64,000 nucleotides of DNA from Limnanthes douglasii subsp. nivea. Its lineage: Eukaryota; Streptophyta; Magnoliopsida; Brassicales; Limnanthaceae. Below are positions 23,224 through 33,350 of this stretch, one piece after another. The notes beneath the pieces were generated by a model. The model saw only the letters and a list, made by a program, of their open reading frames with translations, searched no databases and was not told where the DNA came from. Where the stretch lies: the NCBI GenBank assembly GCA_036936605.1, contig JAUPFV010000002.1:200717273-200781272 (forward strand), in the 5' to 3' direction. The translations under genes and the position numbers were made by a program. Each line of letters starts with the position of its first letter. The stretch's first letter is position 1.

Positions 23224-23916
23224 TAATTTAAATTAATTTAGCAATTAATTTTATTTGTATTTAAAAAAAATGAAAAAGTAACTGACTGGGCTAACTACCC
23301 AGGGTGCAGCGACCTGCTATAGGTCTTGAGCAGTGCCCACCTGCACCAACATGCTGCGAATTGCAGCAGTAGCTGTGCATGGAGTCATTGAGCGTTAGCT
23401 CAACCGCTAGCCCCCACTACTATCATCGCGGCAGAAGTGAGTTCACGAATCTTTGTATGTCACAATGTTTACCATAACGTCCACAGTTCGTTGATCATGG
23501 TGAACATCGTCGGATAGCTTTTGATTAACGTTGACATTAGGGGTTAAGTGTTCGATGAGCCACTACCCCAATAGTTTGAACTGATTCATCAAATCAAGGT
23601 TGCTTTGATGGTGATTTTGATAAAATCAAAATTCTTACACATCAAATCGAACCGTAATCAATCATAAAATTCAAAGCTACCGAAAAACAGTAATTTAATC
23701 ACAGGTTTCAAATAAAATACATAAACATGATTTTTCAACTTGAATAAATCACAAATCATGTTTTTCATAAGTTTTCAAATCTATATCACAACCAGCTCAA
23801 AAACATAAACCCAGTGACATAGATTATTTACCGTTAAAAATATATATGATACATATACATATTATTTGATTTATTCTAATAATTATAAAAAATGTTTCAT
23901 TGGTTCTGATACTAGT
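23224..23916 (-). mobile_element. Copia untranslated leader with primer-binding site, copy 1 of a direct duplication
   Basis: Nearly identical to 37310-38002. Both start at TAATTTAAATTAATTTAGC and share CTGACT.GGCTAACTACCCAG, ACCGCTAGCCCCCACTACTA and CAAATCAAG.TTG.TTTGATGGTGA. Near 23901-23915 the minus strand reads TAGTATCAGAACCA, a slightly changed initiator-Met primer-binding site directly next to the LTR. There is no coding frame, so this is the leader of a copia element read leftwards. Confidence 0.75.
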
Positions 23917-24154
23917 TGAAGAATCGCTCTTCATATCCTGGAAAATATAATAACATTTATTGTGATTTTCTATTGAATAAAAAAAAATTCATTGGTTTGC
24001 CTGCCCCTTTCAATTATCATGTTGAAGAACTACAAAGAGAAAATAGTGAAAAAAGCTCAAATCTTCTGATCATAGATAACGGTTATTGTCTGATATAGGT
24101 AGAGGTGTCTAATGGTTCAGGAACCACGGTTCAAAGCTGACAACCTGCTTAAGA

Positions 24155-24310
24155 GCTGACGGTTTACCTGCGAAACTGGCCCATTAGGACCGCAACCCGC
24201 CAGGACCGCATAAGGAGCAACCCTGCAGGACTGCAACCTCCCAGGACTGCAACCCGGCAGGACTGCAACCCGACAGGACTGCAACCTGGCACGACTGCGA
24301 AACCACGGTT
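24155..24310. repeat. hAT subterminal GC-rich repeats, left
   Basis: After ACTGGCCCATTAGGACCGCA come about eight copies of an 18-19 bp unit, consensus GGCAGGACTGCAACCC. A copy of the same block in the same orientation lies at 27120-27285. Subterminal repeats are typical transposase-binding sites in hAT elements; direct rather than inverted placement of whole blocks is less usual. Confidence 0.75.
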
Positions 24311-24597
24311 TATTTGTAAAAAATTGGCGGTTTATCGGTAAATATTATGCTGATTTTATTTATTTTATAACCAAAATGTTATATTTAAAAAATATTGAGA
24401 TTAAAATATTTTAAGTGTTGGTTATTAATATTTTAAGTGTTGCAATTATTATATAGTCCAAAATTTTAAATATTACTTATGTTATTATCACATTTTCAAT
24501 ATTATTATTATGTTTTTAGATTTAATATTAGTAGTGTTGATTTTAATATTACAAACCAAAACTATATCTTATCATGTTAAAAAATTACAAAATTTAT

Positions 24598-25100
24598 GGT
24601 TATAATTTTAATATTACATTTTGAATTTTATTACTATGATTTGTTTTTAAATATTACAAGCGTTATTTATTATTTTTAAGTTATATGGTTGTAATTATAA
24701 TATTACATTTTTAATTTTATTATTGTGATTTGGTTTTAAATATTACAAGTGTTATTTATTATTTTTAAGTTATATTGTTATAATTTTAATATTACATTTT
24801 GAATTTTATTATTGTGATTTGGTTTTAAATATTACAAGTGTTATTTATTATTTTTAAGTTATATTGTTGTAATTTTAATATTACATTTTAAATTTTATTA
24901 TTGTGATTTGGTTTTAAATATAACAAGTGTTATTTATTATTTTTTAAACCAAAATCATATTTTATCATGCTAAAATATTACAAGTCATATTAAAATATTT
25001 AATATTACAAATGCTAAAATATTACAAGTCATATTAAAATATTTAATATTACAAATGCTAAAATATTACAAGTTATATTAAAATATTTAATATTACAATT
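24598..25100. repeat. AT-rich tandem repeats in hAT interior (89 bp x about 4, then 44 bp x about 3)
   Basis: From 24598 an 89-bp unit (GGTTATAATTTTAATATTAC ... TTTTTAAGTTATAT) recurs about four times to about 24950. It is followed by a 44-bp unit (AAATATTACAAGTCATATT and on) repeated about three times up to the end of the ORF. No coding potential. Confidence 0.75.
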
Positions 25101-25101
25101 A

Positions 25102-25623
25102 CTAAAATACATTTTTTAGTCTCTTGTCGCTAACCACTTTTTTAAGTCGCAAAACTTTCTCAACAGTAGCTGCAATTTGTAATGGATCTCCCAAAACTTG
25201 TTCTCGAGTCTCACGATTAACCTTACTTAACGCAACAACAATCAAATCGACCATCTTCGTCTTCGTACTAAGACTTTGTTTAGGAACAACGGTCTTACTC
25301 TTAGTCTTGGTTATAGTTGGGTGTTTGACACTTCGTGTCACCTTGTCGACCATTTTAGAACTAAAATTTGGTTTGGCGGTCTTACTAACAGTCGTACGTG
25401 TAGTACTAACAAGTTTGAAGTTTCGCCTCTCCTTATGAGAAATTTTCAAACTAAAATTTTGTTTGAGAGTCTTACTCATATTCGTAGGTTCAGTGGCACA
25501 TTTGATGCGTCGTGTGATCGGATCCCTCTCGGGTGGAGGAGACATCATAAAAGAAGAAAATTCCGAAAAATCAGTTTTCGGAGTTGCTTGTCCTAACCTG
25601 TTGTTGAAGCCACAAGACGGCAT
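25102..25623 (-). CDS. 173-residue basic protein of unknown function inside the hAT element
   Basis: The start codon at 25621-25623 (MPSCGFNNRLGQ) is the first ATG downstream of a TATA box about 210 bp upstream. The protein is rich in Lys, Arg, Ser and Thr, with a loose internal repeat: units ending in KQNFSLKISHKERRNFKLVS, KPNFSSKMVDKVTRSVKHPT and KQSLSTKTKM. The C-terminal part (about 125-173) is a likely helix with LIVVALSKVNRETREQVLGD. I see no catalytic motif, signal peptide, membrane segment or hAT transposase domain. The frame is intact from start to stop. It could be an N-terminal remnant of a larger gene, a captured host fragment, or an element-specific DNA-binding protein; the basic charge allows nucleic-acid binding, but that is inference. 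Confidence 0.5.
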   Translation of the reverse strand: MPSCGFNNRLGQATPKTDFSEFSSFMMSPPPERDPITRRIKCATEPTNMSKTLKQNFSLKISHKERRNFKLVSTTRTTVSKTAKPNFSSKMVDKVTRSVKHPTITKTKSKTVVPKQSLSTKTKMVDLIVVALSKVNRETREQVLGDPLQIAATVEKVLRLKKVVSDKRLKNVF

Positions 25624-25827
25624 TGGAAATAGGAAATAAGCACAAATAATAACTAATACAAACTAATAACAATTTTTTTTCGAAAAAAAAATCTAACTAT
25701 TTCGAAAACAGAAGTACGATATGTAAAATACAAAAGTTAAGATTAATAACAAAATCTAGAACAAGTTGAGAGATTTAGAGAGTTTATAGTAGATTTAGAG
25801 AGCGTGTGAGGTTGGAGTTGGAGTCTC

Positions 25828-26105
25828 CTCTATTTATAGGGGAGACTCTTTTTTTTTGAAAAAACCGGTTTTTGTTTTTCGTCCGGACCATCCGGATGGT
25901 CCGGGCACACGGTCCGGGGCATCCGGACGGTTTCGCCCGGACGCCCGGACAGGCAAATCGGACCATCCGGACGGTTCGCCCGGATGCCCCGGATGACCAA
26001 CGGCTAGTTCGTTTGAAATAGCCGTTGGCGCGGACCATCCGGATGATTGGCCGGATGGTCCGCTTGATGACGTCACGGATGACGTCACTTGCTGACGTCA
26101 TCCGT
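25828..26105 (-). promoter_or_regulatory. TATA box plus CATCCGGA repeats and three TGACGTCA palindromes upstream of the hAT ORF
   Basis: On the minus strand CCCTATAAATAGAGG lies at about 25831-25845, some 210 bp from the ORF start. Upstream (25870-26060) is a GC-rich island of interlocking CATCCGGA/TCCGGATG motifs, including the palindrome GGACCATCCGGATGGTCC. Then come three perfect TGACGTCA octamers at 26068-26075, 26080-26087 and 26093-26100. TGACGTCA is a known binding site for plant bZIP factors (TGACG/as-1-like class). The island stands out against flanks of over 75% A+T. The arrangement reads as a promoter driving the minus-strand ORF. Confidence 0.65.
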
Positions 26106-27109
26106 GACTGATTTTTTTTTTAAAAATATATATTTTTTATAAAAAATTTTTTTTTTTTTAAAAATGTAAGCACTTTAAACTATTAAAAATAATCAAAACT
26201 TTATATATAGGATTTCGCGCACTAATATTTAAAAAAAATTAAAAAAAATTATTTAAATAGGAAATTCGAACTATTATTTAAAAAAAATAAAAATCTATAA
26301 ATAGATTTTTCGAACTATTAGTTTTTTAATAATTTTAGTACTTTTATGAAAAAAATATATATTAAATTCTCTAGATTAATGAAAGAAATTTTATATTATA
26401 AACCCTTCTTTTTTTTCTAGTTTATTGAAAAAAAAAATTTATATTATTAACAAGTTAATTTGGAACATAATCGAAAGTTTATATTGTTGATGATGTTAAT
26501 CTCCTAAATAAATATATTTAATTAATTATATTTAATTATGCCATCATAATATAATTTCTTTTTAGGAACCAAATTACAGATAGTTAATTGAAACACATTT
26601 GGTATTTTTGAATTTATTTCACAACCAAATTACATGTGTTTATGCAATTGGAACATAATCCAAATTTATACAATTTTTAAAACTTTAAATTTATACTTCA
26701 AAAATTAAATACTTCAAATATTAAATTTATACTTCAAATGTTGTAAATTTGTAATCGAAATACAAGTAGATGTACTTATTTTATTTAATATCTACATAAT
26801 ATTAAATAAAATATCTTAAATACATAAATATAATTAGAAAAGAAAACGTATCAAAATCAAATTACAATTATTTTTTTAGAATGTAATTGATGATTATAAA
26901 ATTTCGATTAAAATGATAACATATTTAAATTAAAATACATGAAATAGAATAATTAACTCAATTATTGAAATTAGATTCAATTAAACACTTACAAATTAAT
27001 TTTAAATAACATTATAAAATATTCTGATAAACGGTTCTTAAATGGTTAAATGGTTTGGCTGATGGTTTGAACTGGTAAACGGTGCTTAAATGGTTCGTCT
27101 GGTGGTTTG
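26106..27109. other. AT-rich interior of the hAT element
   Basis: No coding sequence is seen. It contains homopolymer-rich A/T tracts only. Confidence 0.5.
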
Positions 27110-27285
27110 AACTGGCGGTTTAACTGTGAAACTGGCCCATTAGGACTGCAACCTGGCAGGACCGCATAAGGAGCAACCCGGCAGGACTGCAACCTGGCAG
27201 GACCGCAACCCGACAGGACTGCAACCCGCCAGGACCGCAACCCGGCAGGACTGCAACCCGGCAGAACTGCAACCCGTGGTTCTGA
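27110..27285. repeat. hAT subterminal GC-rich repeats, right
   Basis: ACTGGCCCATTAGGACTGCA is followed by about nine units of GGCAGGACTGCAACCC type, in the same orientation as the left block at 24155-24310. The shared CATAAGGAGCAACCC variant at the same place in both blocks shows that they are copies of each other. Confidence 0.75.
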
Positions 27286-27456
27286 TTTAAACGGTGCGGG
27301 TTGGTGCTGGTTCAACCCGTTTGACACCTCTAGATATAGGTTTTCGGTGAGGAAATGTCAAACTCTAAAGCTTTTATTTTTAAACCTTACAATTTGAAGC
27401 CCAAAACCTATAAAGTCAAACCTATATTGCAACCACGTGACAATAGAGGCTTAAAT

Positions 27457-28222
27457 CGCTGCTTCGTCCCTCGACTATCACACTTTCTGCCATTTAGTCC
27501 CTTGACAAAAAAATCACGGGTGAGGATCCCTTGACTATCAAAAATCTATAATTTTAGTCCCCGCGCGTGGTTTTTATCCTGGTGCTGCCACGTGTCACCA
27601 TAGTGAAATGGTTTTTGTTTCATAAATAGTCCTTCGACTTTTAAATCCACTTTTACCCTTTGAATTTAATATTTTTTTAATTTTTATTTTTATTTTTACT
27701 TTTTCTCAGAACAGAGTATAACCAAATTTTCTATACTCTGTTTTCATTTTATTTTGTTTTTCGTTTCTTTTTTTGTAAGGACCCAAATTTGAGGTGTAGG
27801 ATTAAAACGGGTTTCTTTTGTAAGTCCATTACTTTATCAAGTTCATGTACACCCACAATAAGGCTCTTCTTCTCCGGGACCTCGAAAAGCACGTTGGGTC
27901 CTTACAAAAAAAGAAACGAAAAACAAAATAAAATGAAAACAGAGTATAGAAAATTTGGTTATACTCTGTTATGAGAAAAAGTAAAAATAAAAATAAAAAT
28001 TAAAAAAAAATTAAATTTAAAAGGTAAAAGTGGAATTAAAAATCGAAGGACTATCTATGAAACAAAAATCATTTAACTATGGTGACACGTGGCAGCACTA
28101 TGACAAAAACCACGCGCGGGTACTAAAATTATAGATTTTTATAGTCAAGGGATCCTCACCCGTGATTTTTTTGTCAACGGACTAAATGACAGAAAACGTG
28201 ATAGTCGAGGGACGAAGCAGCG
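27457..28222. mobile_element. Foldback (long inverted-repeat) element
   Basis: The left arm 27457-27786 and right arm 27894-28222 are reverse complements over about 330 bp with few mismatches, around a 108-base loop. The outermost bases are CGCTGCTTCGTCCCTCGAC and its complement. Arms include TCACGGGTGAGGATCCCTTG and CTGCCACGTGTCACCATAG. There is no ORF. Such long-arm elements occur among Mutator-like and foldback types. No target duplication is visible, perhaps because the right flank is a GAA microsatellite (28223-28247). It sits where copy 2 of the duplication has unrelated DNA (38305-38860). Confidence 0.85.
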
Positions 28223-28247
28223 GAAGAAGAAGAAGAAGAAGAAGAAG

Positions 28248-28720
28248 AATTATGGCCCTTCTGTGAAATTTCGTAATTCTACGTTGAACCATATACATCT
28301 ATGATGCATCTGTGCTTTCCTTTTTTTTTTTCCTTTCGGTCTATCATTTCTTTTTGTGGTTGTAAATTATGGCCCTTCTGTGAAATTTCGTAATTCTACG
28401 TTGAACCAGAAAAACTTTGAAAGAAGTAATTTCAAAGAATAAGTTGACCTTTGCACATGCATGGATGTTTAAAATGTATTCTCTATATATTGCAGATGCT
28501 TGTATTTCAGGAGAAAAACGGATCTTTAGGAGGAGAAGGTGTATGGAAACTCCCAACCGGGGTTGTAGACGAGGTGAGACAGACACTACAGAGTTTGAAA
28601 TTATTGTTAGTCTTCCAACGAGCAAGGTTTCGAGATATTAATCGACTGAATGTTAAACGAACCATCATTAGTCCCCCTAGTTATTAAAATCACACACAGA
28701 GATAGTCTCCGGGTTTTCAA
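28248..28720 (+). pseudogene. Nudix hydrolase exon, copy 1 (truncated gene fragment)
   Basis: A near-identical copy of 38867-39297. After TATATTGCAG at 28487-28496 the exon 28497-28574 encodes MLVFQEKNGSLGGEGVWKLP then TGVVDE, the segment just before the Nudix box, and ends at a GTGAGA donor. Similarity to copy 2 stops at 28720 (GGGTTTTCAA), where the Ulp1-like gene begins. A 43-bp block (TTATGGCCCTTCTGTGAAAT and on) is present twice here (28249 and 28367) but once in copy 2. No other Nudix exon follows, so the fragment is non-functional. Confidence 0.85.
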
Positions 28721-31064
28721 TGAAACAACAGTTGGAGGAGTCGCCAGAAACCGTAGATCAAGGACAGAATGCGGAGAAAGGTGAGGAGAAAGAAGAAGAT
28801 GACATAGTAGCAACTGCCTTGATGGAGATCGCAGCCACATAACTACAGGGTCCAGAACCTGTCTCTCACAATGTGGTGGAGAATGTTGCTGAAGATGTAA
28901 GTGATCTTAAAATCCTTAAGATTGATAAATTGTCAGTAATTTTGTTTTGGCTTGTTTTGGAATGCTTTAAACTCTAGGTTGGATAACATTTACAGTATCT
29001 GGGTTGTTTTTTGTATGAAAAAGTTGGTTTGACAGTATCTGTGTGGTGTAAGACACGATTTGAATGATTGTCTCAATGAGTTCTAGTTGATGCATGTTTG
29101 ACAAATCGAAAACCCAATATGTATGTAGTCTGATTGATAAAAAATATATAGAATACCGTCTTCATTGCAAACAAATCGCAATGTATGGTAGGCGTAAATA
29201 GCGTAGTTCTATTTGAATATCATCTATCAATGATAGTTGTGCTAATCTCGAAATGTATGGTTTCCAATATTATAATGTTATGTTATTAGGAACTGGAAAC
29301 AGCGGAGCCTGAAGACACACGGAACTCTAATGTAAAGACCTTGGCAAGCTGTCTCCCATTAAAGGTGATACCAGTTATTCAATGTATGGTTTCCAATATT
29401 CAATGGGATTGAAAAAGCAGCAAAGTGCGAACAACTATCGCAAGCTGTCTCTCCATTAAAGGTGATACCAGTTATCAACGGAGAAGATCAATCTGCAGAG
29501 AAGATTGAAAAAGTGTCACAGGTTGAGAAATCTTCGTACGCAACACCACAACAACAGAAAGCAACATCTAACGATCTGATTGTCCGTTCGGTTACACCGT
29601 TGGCTGACGATAGCTTTGTAGACTGCACTCAATCATTTTACGCAGAAGTTGATAAGGCTGTTGAAAATTCAAACGAGAAGAGACGTACGCTGGACTCCAT
29701 CGAGGAAGAACAAACAGACGTTGACGTAAGTAGATATTTTGTATTATCAATAAACCTTCAAAAAGTAATGTTAACAGTTTACTATGATGCTTTATTTTAG
29801 GTGTCCGTTGATGAAATGTCTGGGTTCAACTTACTTACTCCGACGCAGGTTCAACAACAGCAGACTGCAGTCGTAGATTGGCCGTTCCCGACAGAGACAA
29901 CGAAACTGATCAATGTCAGTGAGTACGAGAAGGTGCTGAAACTCAAACAGGTAGAACAACAAGAAGATCCAGAAGTATGGTACTTGCCAACAGCAGAGTT
30001 CTCATACAGGCTTTCCATTAGTGTGACAGAGATAATGGAACTGCCTAACGAAACTCAAGTTGACTTCAAGGTAATAAGGTTTCAGGTTGTATCTATCATA
30101 GTAAAATTATTAGTCTAGCAATGTGTATATGTACGTCTAGCAATATTAATATGCAGCATCCAGCAATGTGTCAACCAATAAACCGTTGGTTATCCTTTTC
30201 GGTAATTGTCATTCAACTGATTTGAGCTTGTAATTGTGTTTTGATAGGTAATAGATGCTTGGATATATGAGCTGTTAAGGGATTCAGATTGGAAAGTCCC
30301 TCTAAAAGGGTTTGATGATAAGTATTCATTTCCTGTAAGCGCCATTCAAATAACTGGGATTGCAACTGTAAGTTCCCAGGGAATTATTTGTTTTATATTG
30401 GAAACATCTAATTCCTGTAGTAATGACTTAAATTTACAGGGAACACTGGCTATCAAGGGAGATTTGTCTGTCATTGTGGACAAGGTTTTTGAAACAATGA
30501 AACCAGAAACATATGTTGCATTTGTTCCCCTCTGTACCGTAACCACGGCCGGCGTGAACCAGTGGACGCTCCTGGTTATAGACATGGAGAACGGGGCTGC
30601 CAGAAGCTACAACCCACTGTTGCCGTGGAGCAAACACATTGCCGATAAGACGAAAAACACAGCCGATGCTATGGTAAGGAATTTAAATGCTAATGATCTA
30701 TTTTGTTGTCTATCTAGCAATCTCGAATACTATATCTATCAATGTATATAGTAATACATAACAATGACTACTACTCGTAAATTGCATAGTAACTATGGAT
30801 TACTTGATTTTGCAGCTGACCTATTGCATGCAGAAGAAATACATACCTTATGTAAAAGGTGGATACAAAATAAAGACTGTGTTAAATATCCCACAGCAAA
30901 AGAAGGATAGCCTTGACTGGGGTGTTTTTGTTTGTAAGTACGTAGAATACATCATTACAAGAGGGTTTGTTCTGCGGGAATATGGAAAGGAAATGCCGGC
31001 CGAAACAAGAGCTAAAATATTTAAGCATTTCATGAATGATCGAAACACAAACAAACGTTGGTAG
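28720..31064 (+). pseudogene. Ulp1-like (C48 peptidase family) gene of a MULE, without catalytic residues
   Basis: Exons read from splice sites: first coding part from 28720 (MKQQLEESPETVDQ, in-frame stop near 28841), about 29291-29725, 29801-30070, 30248-30367, 30440-30673 and 30816-31064. The last four are in frame, phase 0, with GT/AG borders. They encode an acidic Gln-rich region and then the Ulp1 fold: QWTLLVIDMENG, YNPLLP, QQKKDSLDWGVFVCKYVEYI. The Ulp1 triad is His-Asp-Cys. Here His is Gln (NQW), Asp is Asn (YNP) and Cys is Trp (DWGVF); only the oxyanion Gln is retained. Active relatives cleave SUMO. Ulp1-like genes carried by MULEs are known (the Kaonashi type). The 5' part has a stop and a local duplication (29343-29381 and 29440-29475), and the gene begins exactly at a duplication breakpoint, so it is probably 5'-truncated. 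Confidence 0.8.
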
Positions 31065-32110
31065 TATGTAATTTATTTTTGGGTACCCATTTTTATGATT
31101 CGGATAGATTAGCAATAGGTGAATTAGACAAATAATATGATTTTTGTTGGTAGTAGAAAACTCACGTGTAAACACACATTTTCACATCACTGTTACATCA
31201 TTCAGTGTTGAATCTACTAATTTATATATGTTGTATCCTTCAGAGTAGTTTTCAAGTTGCTATCAAAGTTTTTATTATTACCTATCAGACTTAAACTAAA
31301 CATCTAGCAATGTCTACTTGCTTAACTATCAGAATCATAAACAGGTGGTGTATGTAGCTGTATACGAAATTCTTTTTAATCAGGCTTAAACTCAAGTAAA
31401 TATGAAGGCAAATGTTTTTCTAAACTACCTTGACAAATCCCCCATTCGTTGCATGAATCAATTTCATACATGGGCAGATGTCTCTAGTATTTTTTATGTT
31501 CTAGATATGACAAAGTAATAGTAAGTTATATCACAATGTCTACCTTCTTATCTATCAGAGATTTAATAAACTATCTATCATACTTATATCCAAGTACATA
31601 GCAATGTCTACCAGTTTTATCTATCGGGGTTATAATCAAATATCTATCGTAGTACGAACTACATATCTCTCAGACTAATTATCTACTATATATGGATGTC
31701 CACATGTAAAAATGTTATGTTACGAACCATATAGTACACTTTTACATATCTGTCAGACTAATTATCTAGAGCAGATAGATTTTAAATTTTAAATATAATT
31801 TGTCTAGCATTGTAAATTACTCGTAAATCGCATATAACATATTAGTGATGGACGAAATATATATATGGACTGTAGGATATGGTTATTGGTAGATGAGTAA
31901 AATTAATTTTTTGAAAGGAATTTTAAACACACCAATTACTCATTAGAAGTAAATGTGTTAAACCTATTGGTTAGATTGAAAGTTGAAAAGACAAAGGTAG
32001 ATGGACTTGAATGATTACATGCATTAAATAGACGTGCGCCATTAAATTTGTGAAAGTATTTGTGAAAGTTGAAAAGACAAAGGTAGATGGACTTGGGCAT
32101 TGTGTTTTGC
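31065..32110. repeat. MULE intergenic spacer with CTATCAG / TAGCAATG motifs
   Basis: Non-coding. Variants of CTATCAGA, CATCTAGCAATGTCTA and CTATCATA recur irregularly from 31250 to 31810. The same motifs occur in the introns of both MULE genes and in the spacer 32880-33300. Confidence 0.6.
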
Positions 32111-32118
32111 TATAAATA
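32111..32118 (+). promoter_or_regulatory. TATA box of the acidic ORF
   Basis: TATAAATA, preceded by TTTTGC and followed about 30 bp later by a CT-rich leader (CCTCTCACACTTCCC) and then, at 32215, the first ATG. This is a good plant core promoter layout. Confidence 0.65.
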
Positions 32119-32195
32119 GACGGTGATATTTGAACCTATTCCTCTCACACTTCCCTGCAAAGCAAAAAACAACCAGAAACTCTAGCCTAAGTTGA

Positions 32196-32534
32196 AACCA
32201 AACCACCTTCGAAAATGACACCTTCCTCACCTTTCTCACCAATGAACTCCGGCGACGATGGTGGTCAACTGACCACTACGTAGATAACAAGGCGTACAAG
32301 CGTACCACAACGTCGGAGTACTCCGATGATGAAGAAGATGATTGGTCCGTTTGGTCTGAGGACCAAGAAGACCCCTACGGTTCATGGGATTCATGGTCGT
32401 TCGACGACAGTTATGAGTCTGAGGATGAAACACTTCCAAAACGGAAGAGACGTATGAGCAGTTACAAGTGGGAAAAAGAAGAGGATGACGATTCAGAGGA
32501 GGCAGACGATGAGAAGTCTGAAGACGAAGAAGAC

Positions 32535-32566
<32 letters not shown>

Positions 32567-32603
32567 AGAGGAGGAGGGATCTGATGAAGAGGATTCGGAC
32601 TAG
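32196..32603 (+). pseudogene. Strongly acidic protein ORF in the MULE, frameshift near its start
   Basis: The first ATG after the TATA box is 32215-32217 (MTPSSPFSPMNSGDD); that frame stops after about 22 codons. The long open frame 32196-32603 is one base off and has no early ATG. It encodes WWSTDHYVDNKAYKRTT, EYSDDEEDDWSVWSEDQEDP, a KRKRR basic patch, and a tail of about 45 residues almost wholly Glu/Asp. A single indel near 32233-32240 would connect the two. Acidic tails with a short basic patch resemble nuclear histone- or DNA-mimic proteins, but no family is recognised. It lies between the Ulp1-like gene and the transposase gene of one MULE. Alternatively a non-ATG start is used. Confidence 0.5.
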
Positions 32604-33350
32604 GTTTAGACATGTTGATGTAGTTTCATTTAATCCTCTTTCTATTTTGTTGTTTTTAATGTTTTGTTTATGCTCTGTTGGACTGTAACTTTCACCAACC
32701 CTGTGCAGTAGTCTCTTTTTTTGACAGGGTTGGTGTATTTCGAAGATCTGTAGCATTGAATGATTTTCTGTTAATGTTAAGGTTTGATATGTTAATGGTG
32801 GGTTAATTTTGAATGTGCAACAAGTTAACATATGATATGTTGCAGTTGACTGAAGCAGTTTTAATTGCAGTTATCTCACAGAATTGCATTGTATGTAAAC
32901 TAACCTATCAGAGTTAGGTTAACATTAAAAGACCAGTTTATATAGACCTAATCTATCAGATGTAAGCTAACTTATCTATCAACCACTGTTTATGTCATAT
33001 TTATGTCATCAATATATCTGGCTTTTAAATAACGAGATGAATCAGGCAGGGGAGATTTAAAGGACCTCTTGAACAAATGTAAGTAAGGTATAAGATCGAT
33101 GTACAGCAAAACAGAAAACATAAATTGATGTATCTGTCAGATGTAAAATCCAGGATCTATCAATGTTACATAGAGTGTCTATCAGATTATAACAGCGTAT
33201 ATAGCAATGTAGATATGAATAGATATCAGAGTCTGAAACAAACAGACATGGTACATGTCAATGTTAAAAGTGTACAAAAACATAAGTCGAAAGATAAGGA
33301 GTGCTTATCTTTGAGATGTAAAATGTTACAAAAAAATCGGTAAAAAATGT
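32604..33350. other. MULE spacer downstream of acidic ORF
   Basis: Non-coding. It contains further CTATCAGA/TAGCAATG-type motifs between 32880 and 33240. This is the convergent 3' region of the acidic ORF (+) and the transposase gene (-). Confidence 0.45.

Larger units (their letters stand above)
24100..27332. mobile_element. hAT-superfamily DNA transposon, non-autonomous, 3.23 kb
   Basis: Terminal inverted repeats are TAGAGGTGTCTAATGG at the left and the reverse complement TAGAGGTGTCAAACGG at the right (27332 inwards). The element is flanked by a perfect 8-bp target duplication GATATAGG (24092-24099 and 27333-27340), the hallmark length for hAT. The paralogous LTR copy has the empty site at 38196-38203 (AATATAGA followed by TTTTCGG). 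The interior has no BED zinc finger or hAT dimerisation domain that I can see, so it needs transposase in trans. It carries subterminal GC-rich repeats, AT-rich tandem repeats, one 173-codon ORF and a promoter-like region. Confidence 0.93.
23917..27442 (-). mobile_element. Copia LTR copy 1, split by a hAT element
   Basis: Plus-strand ends are TGAAGAATCGCTC at 23917 and CACGTGACA at 27442. Without the hAT insertion and one target duplication it is about 285 bp, matching the intact copy at 38003-38304. The primer-binding site lies just left, so this is the 5' LTR of a leftward element. The hAT interrupts it at 24100-27332. Confidence 0.75.

Noticed and set aside
23281..23470. Ribosomal RNA-like stretch in the copia leader
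   Set aside because: The GC-rich text looked rRNA-like at first, but no conserved rRNA block is present and it is duplicated with the copia LTR at 37.37 kb, so it is retrotransposon leader.
25124..25596. Plus-strand ORFs of about 105 codons inside the hAT
   Set aside because: They are antisense shadows of the 173-codon minus ORF, which has the TATA box and better composition.
28230..28840. Overlapping plus- and minus-strand ORFs around 28344-28840 as separate genes
   Set aside because: They are shadows of the Nudix exon and its flanks and of the start of the Ulp1-like gene; none has its own domain or splice context.
32236..32831. Minus-strand Leu/Pro-rich ORFs opposite the acidic ORF
   Set aside because: They are the complement of the GAA/GAG-rich acidic coding region and have no family resemblance.
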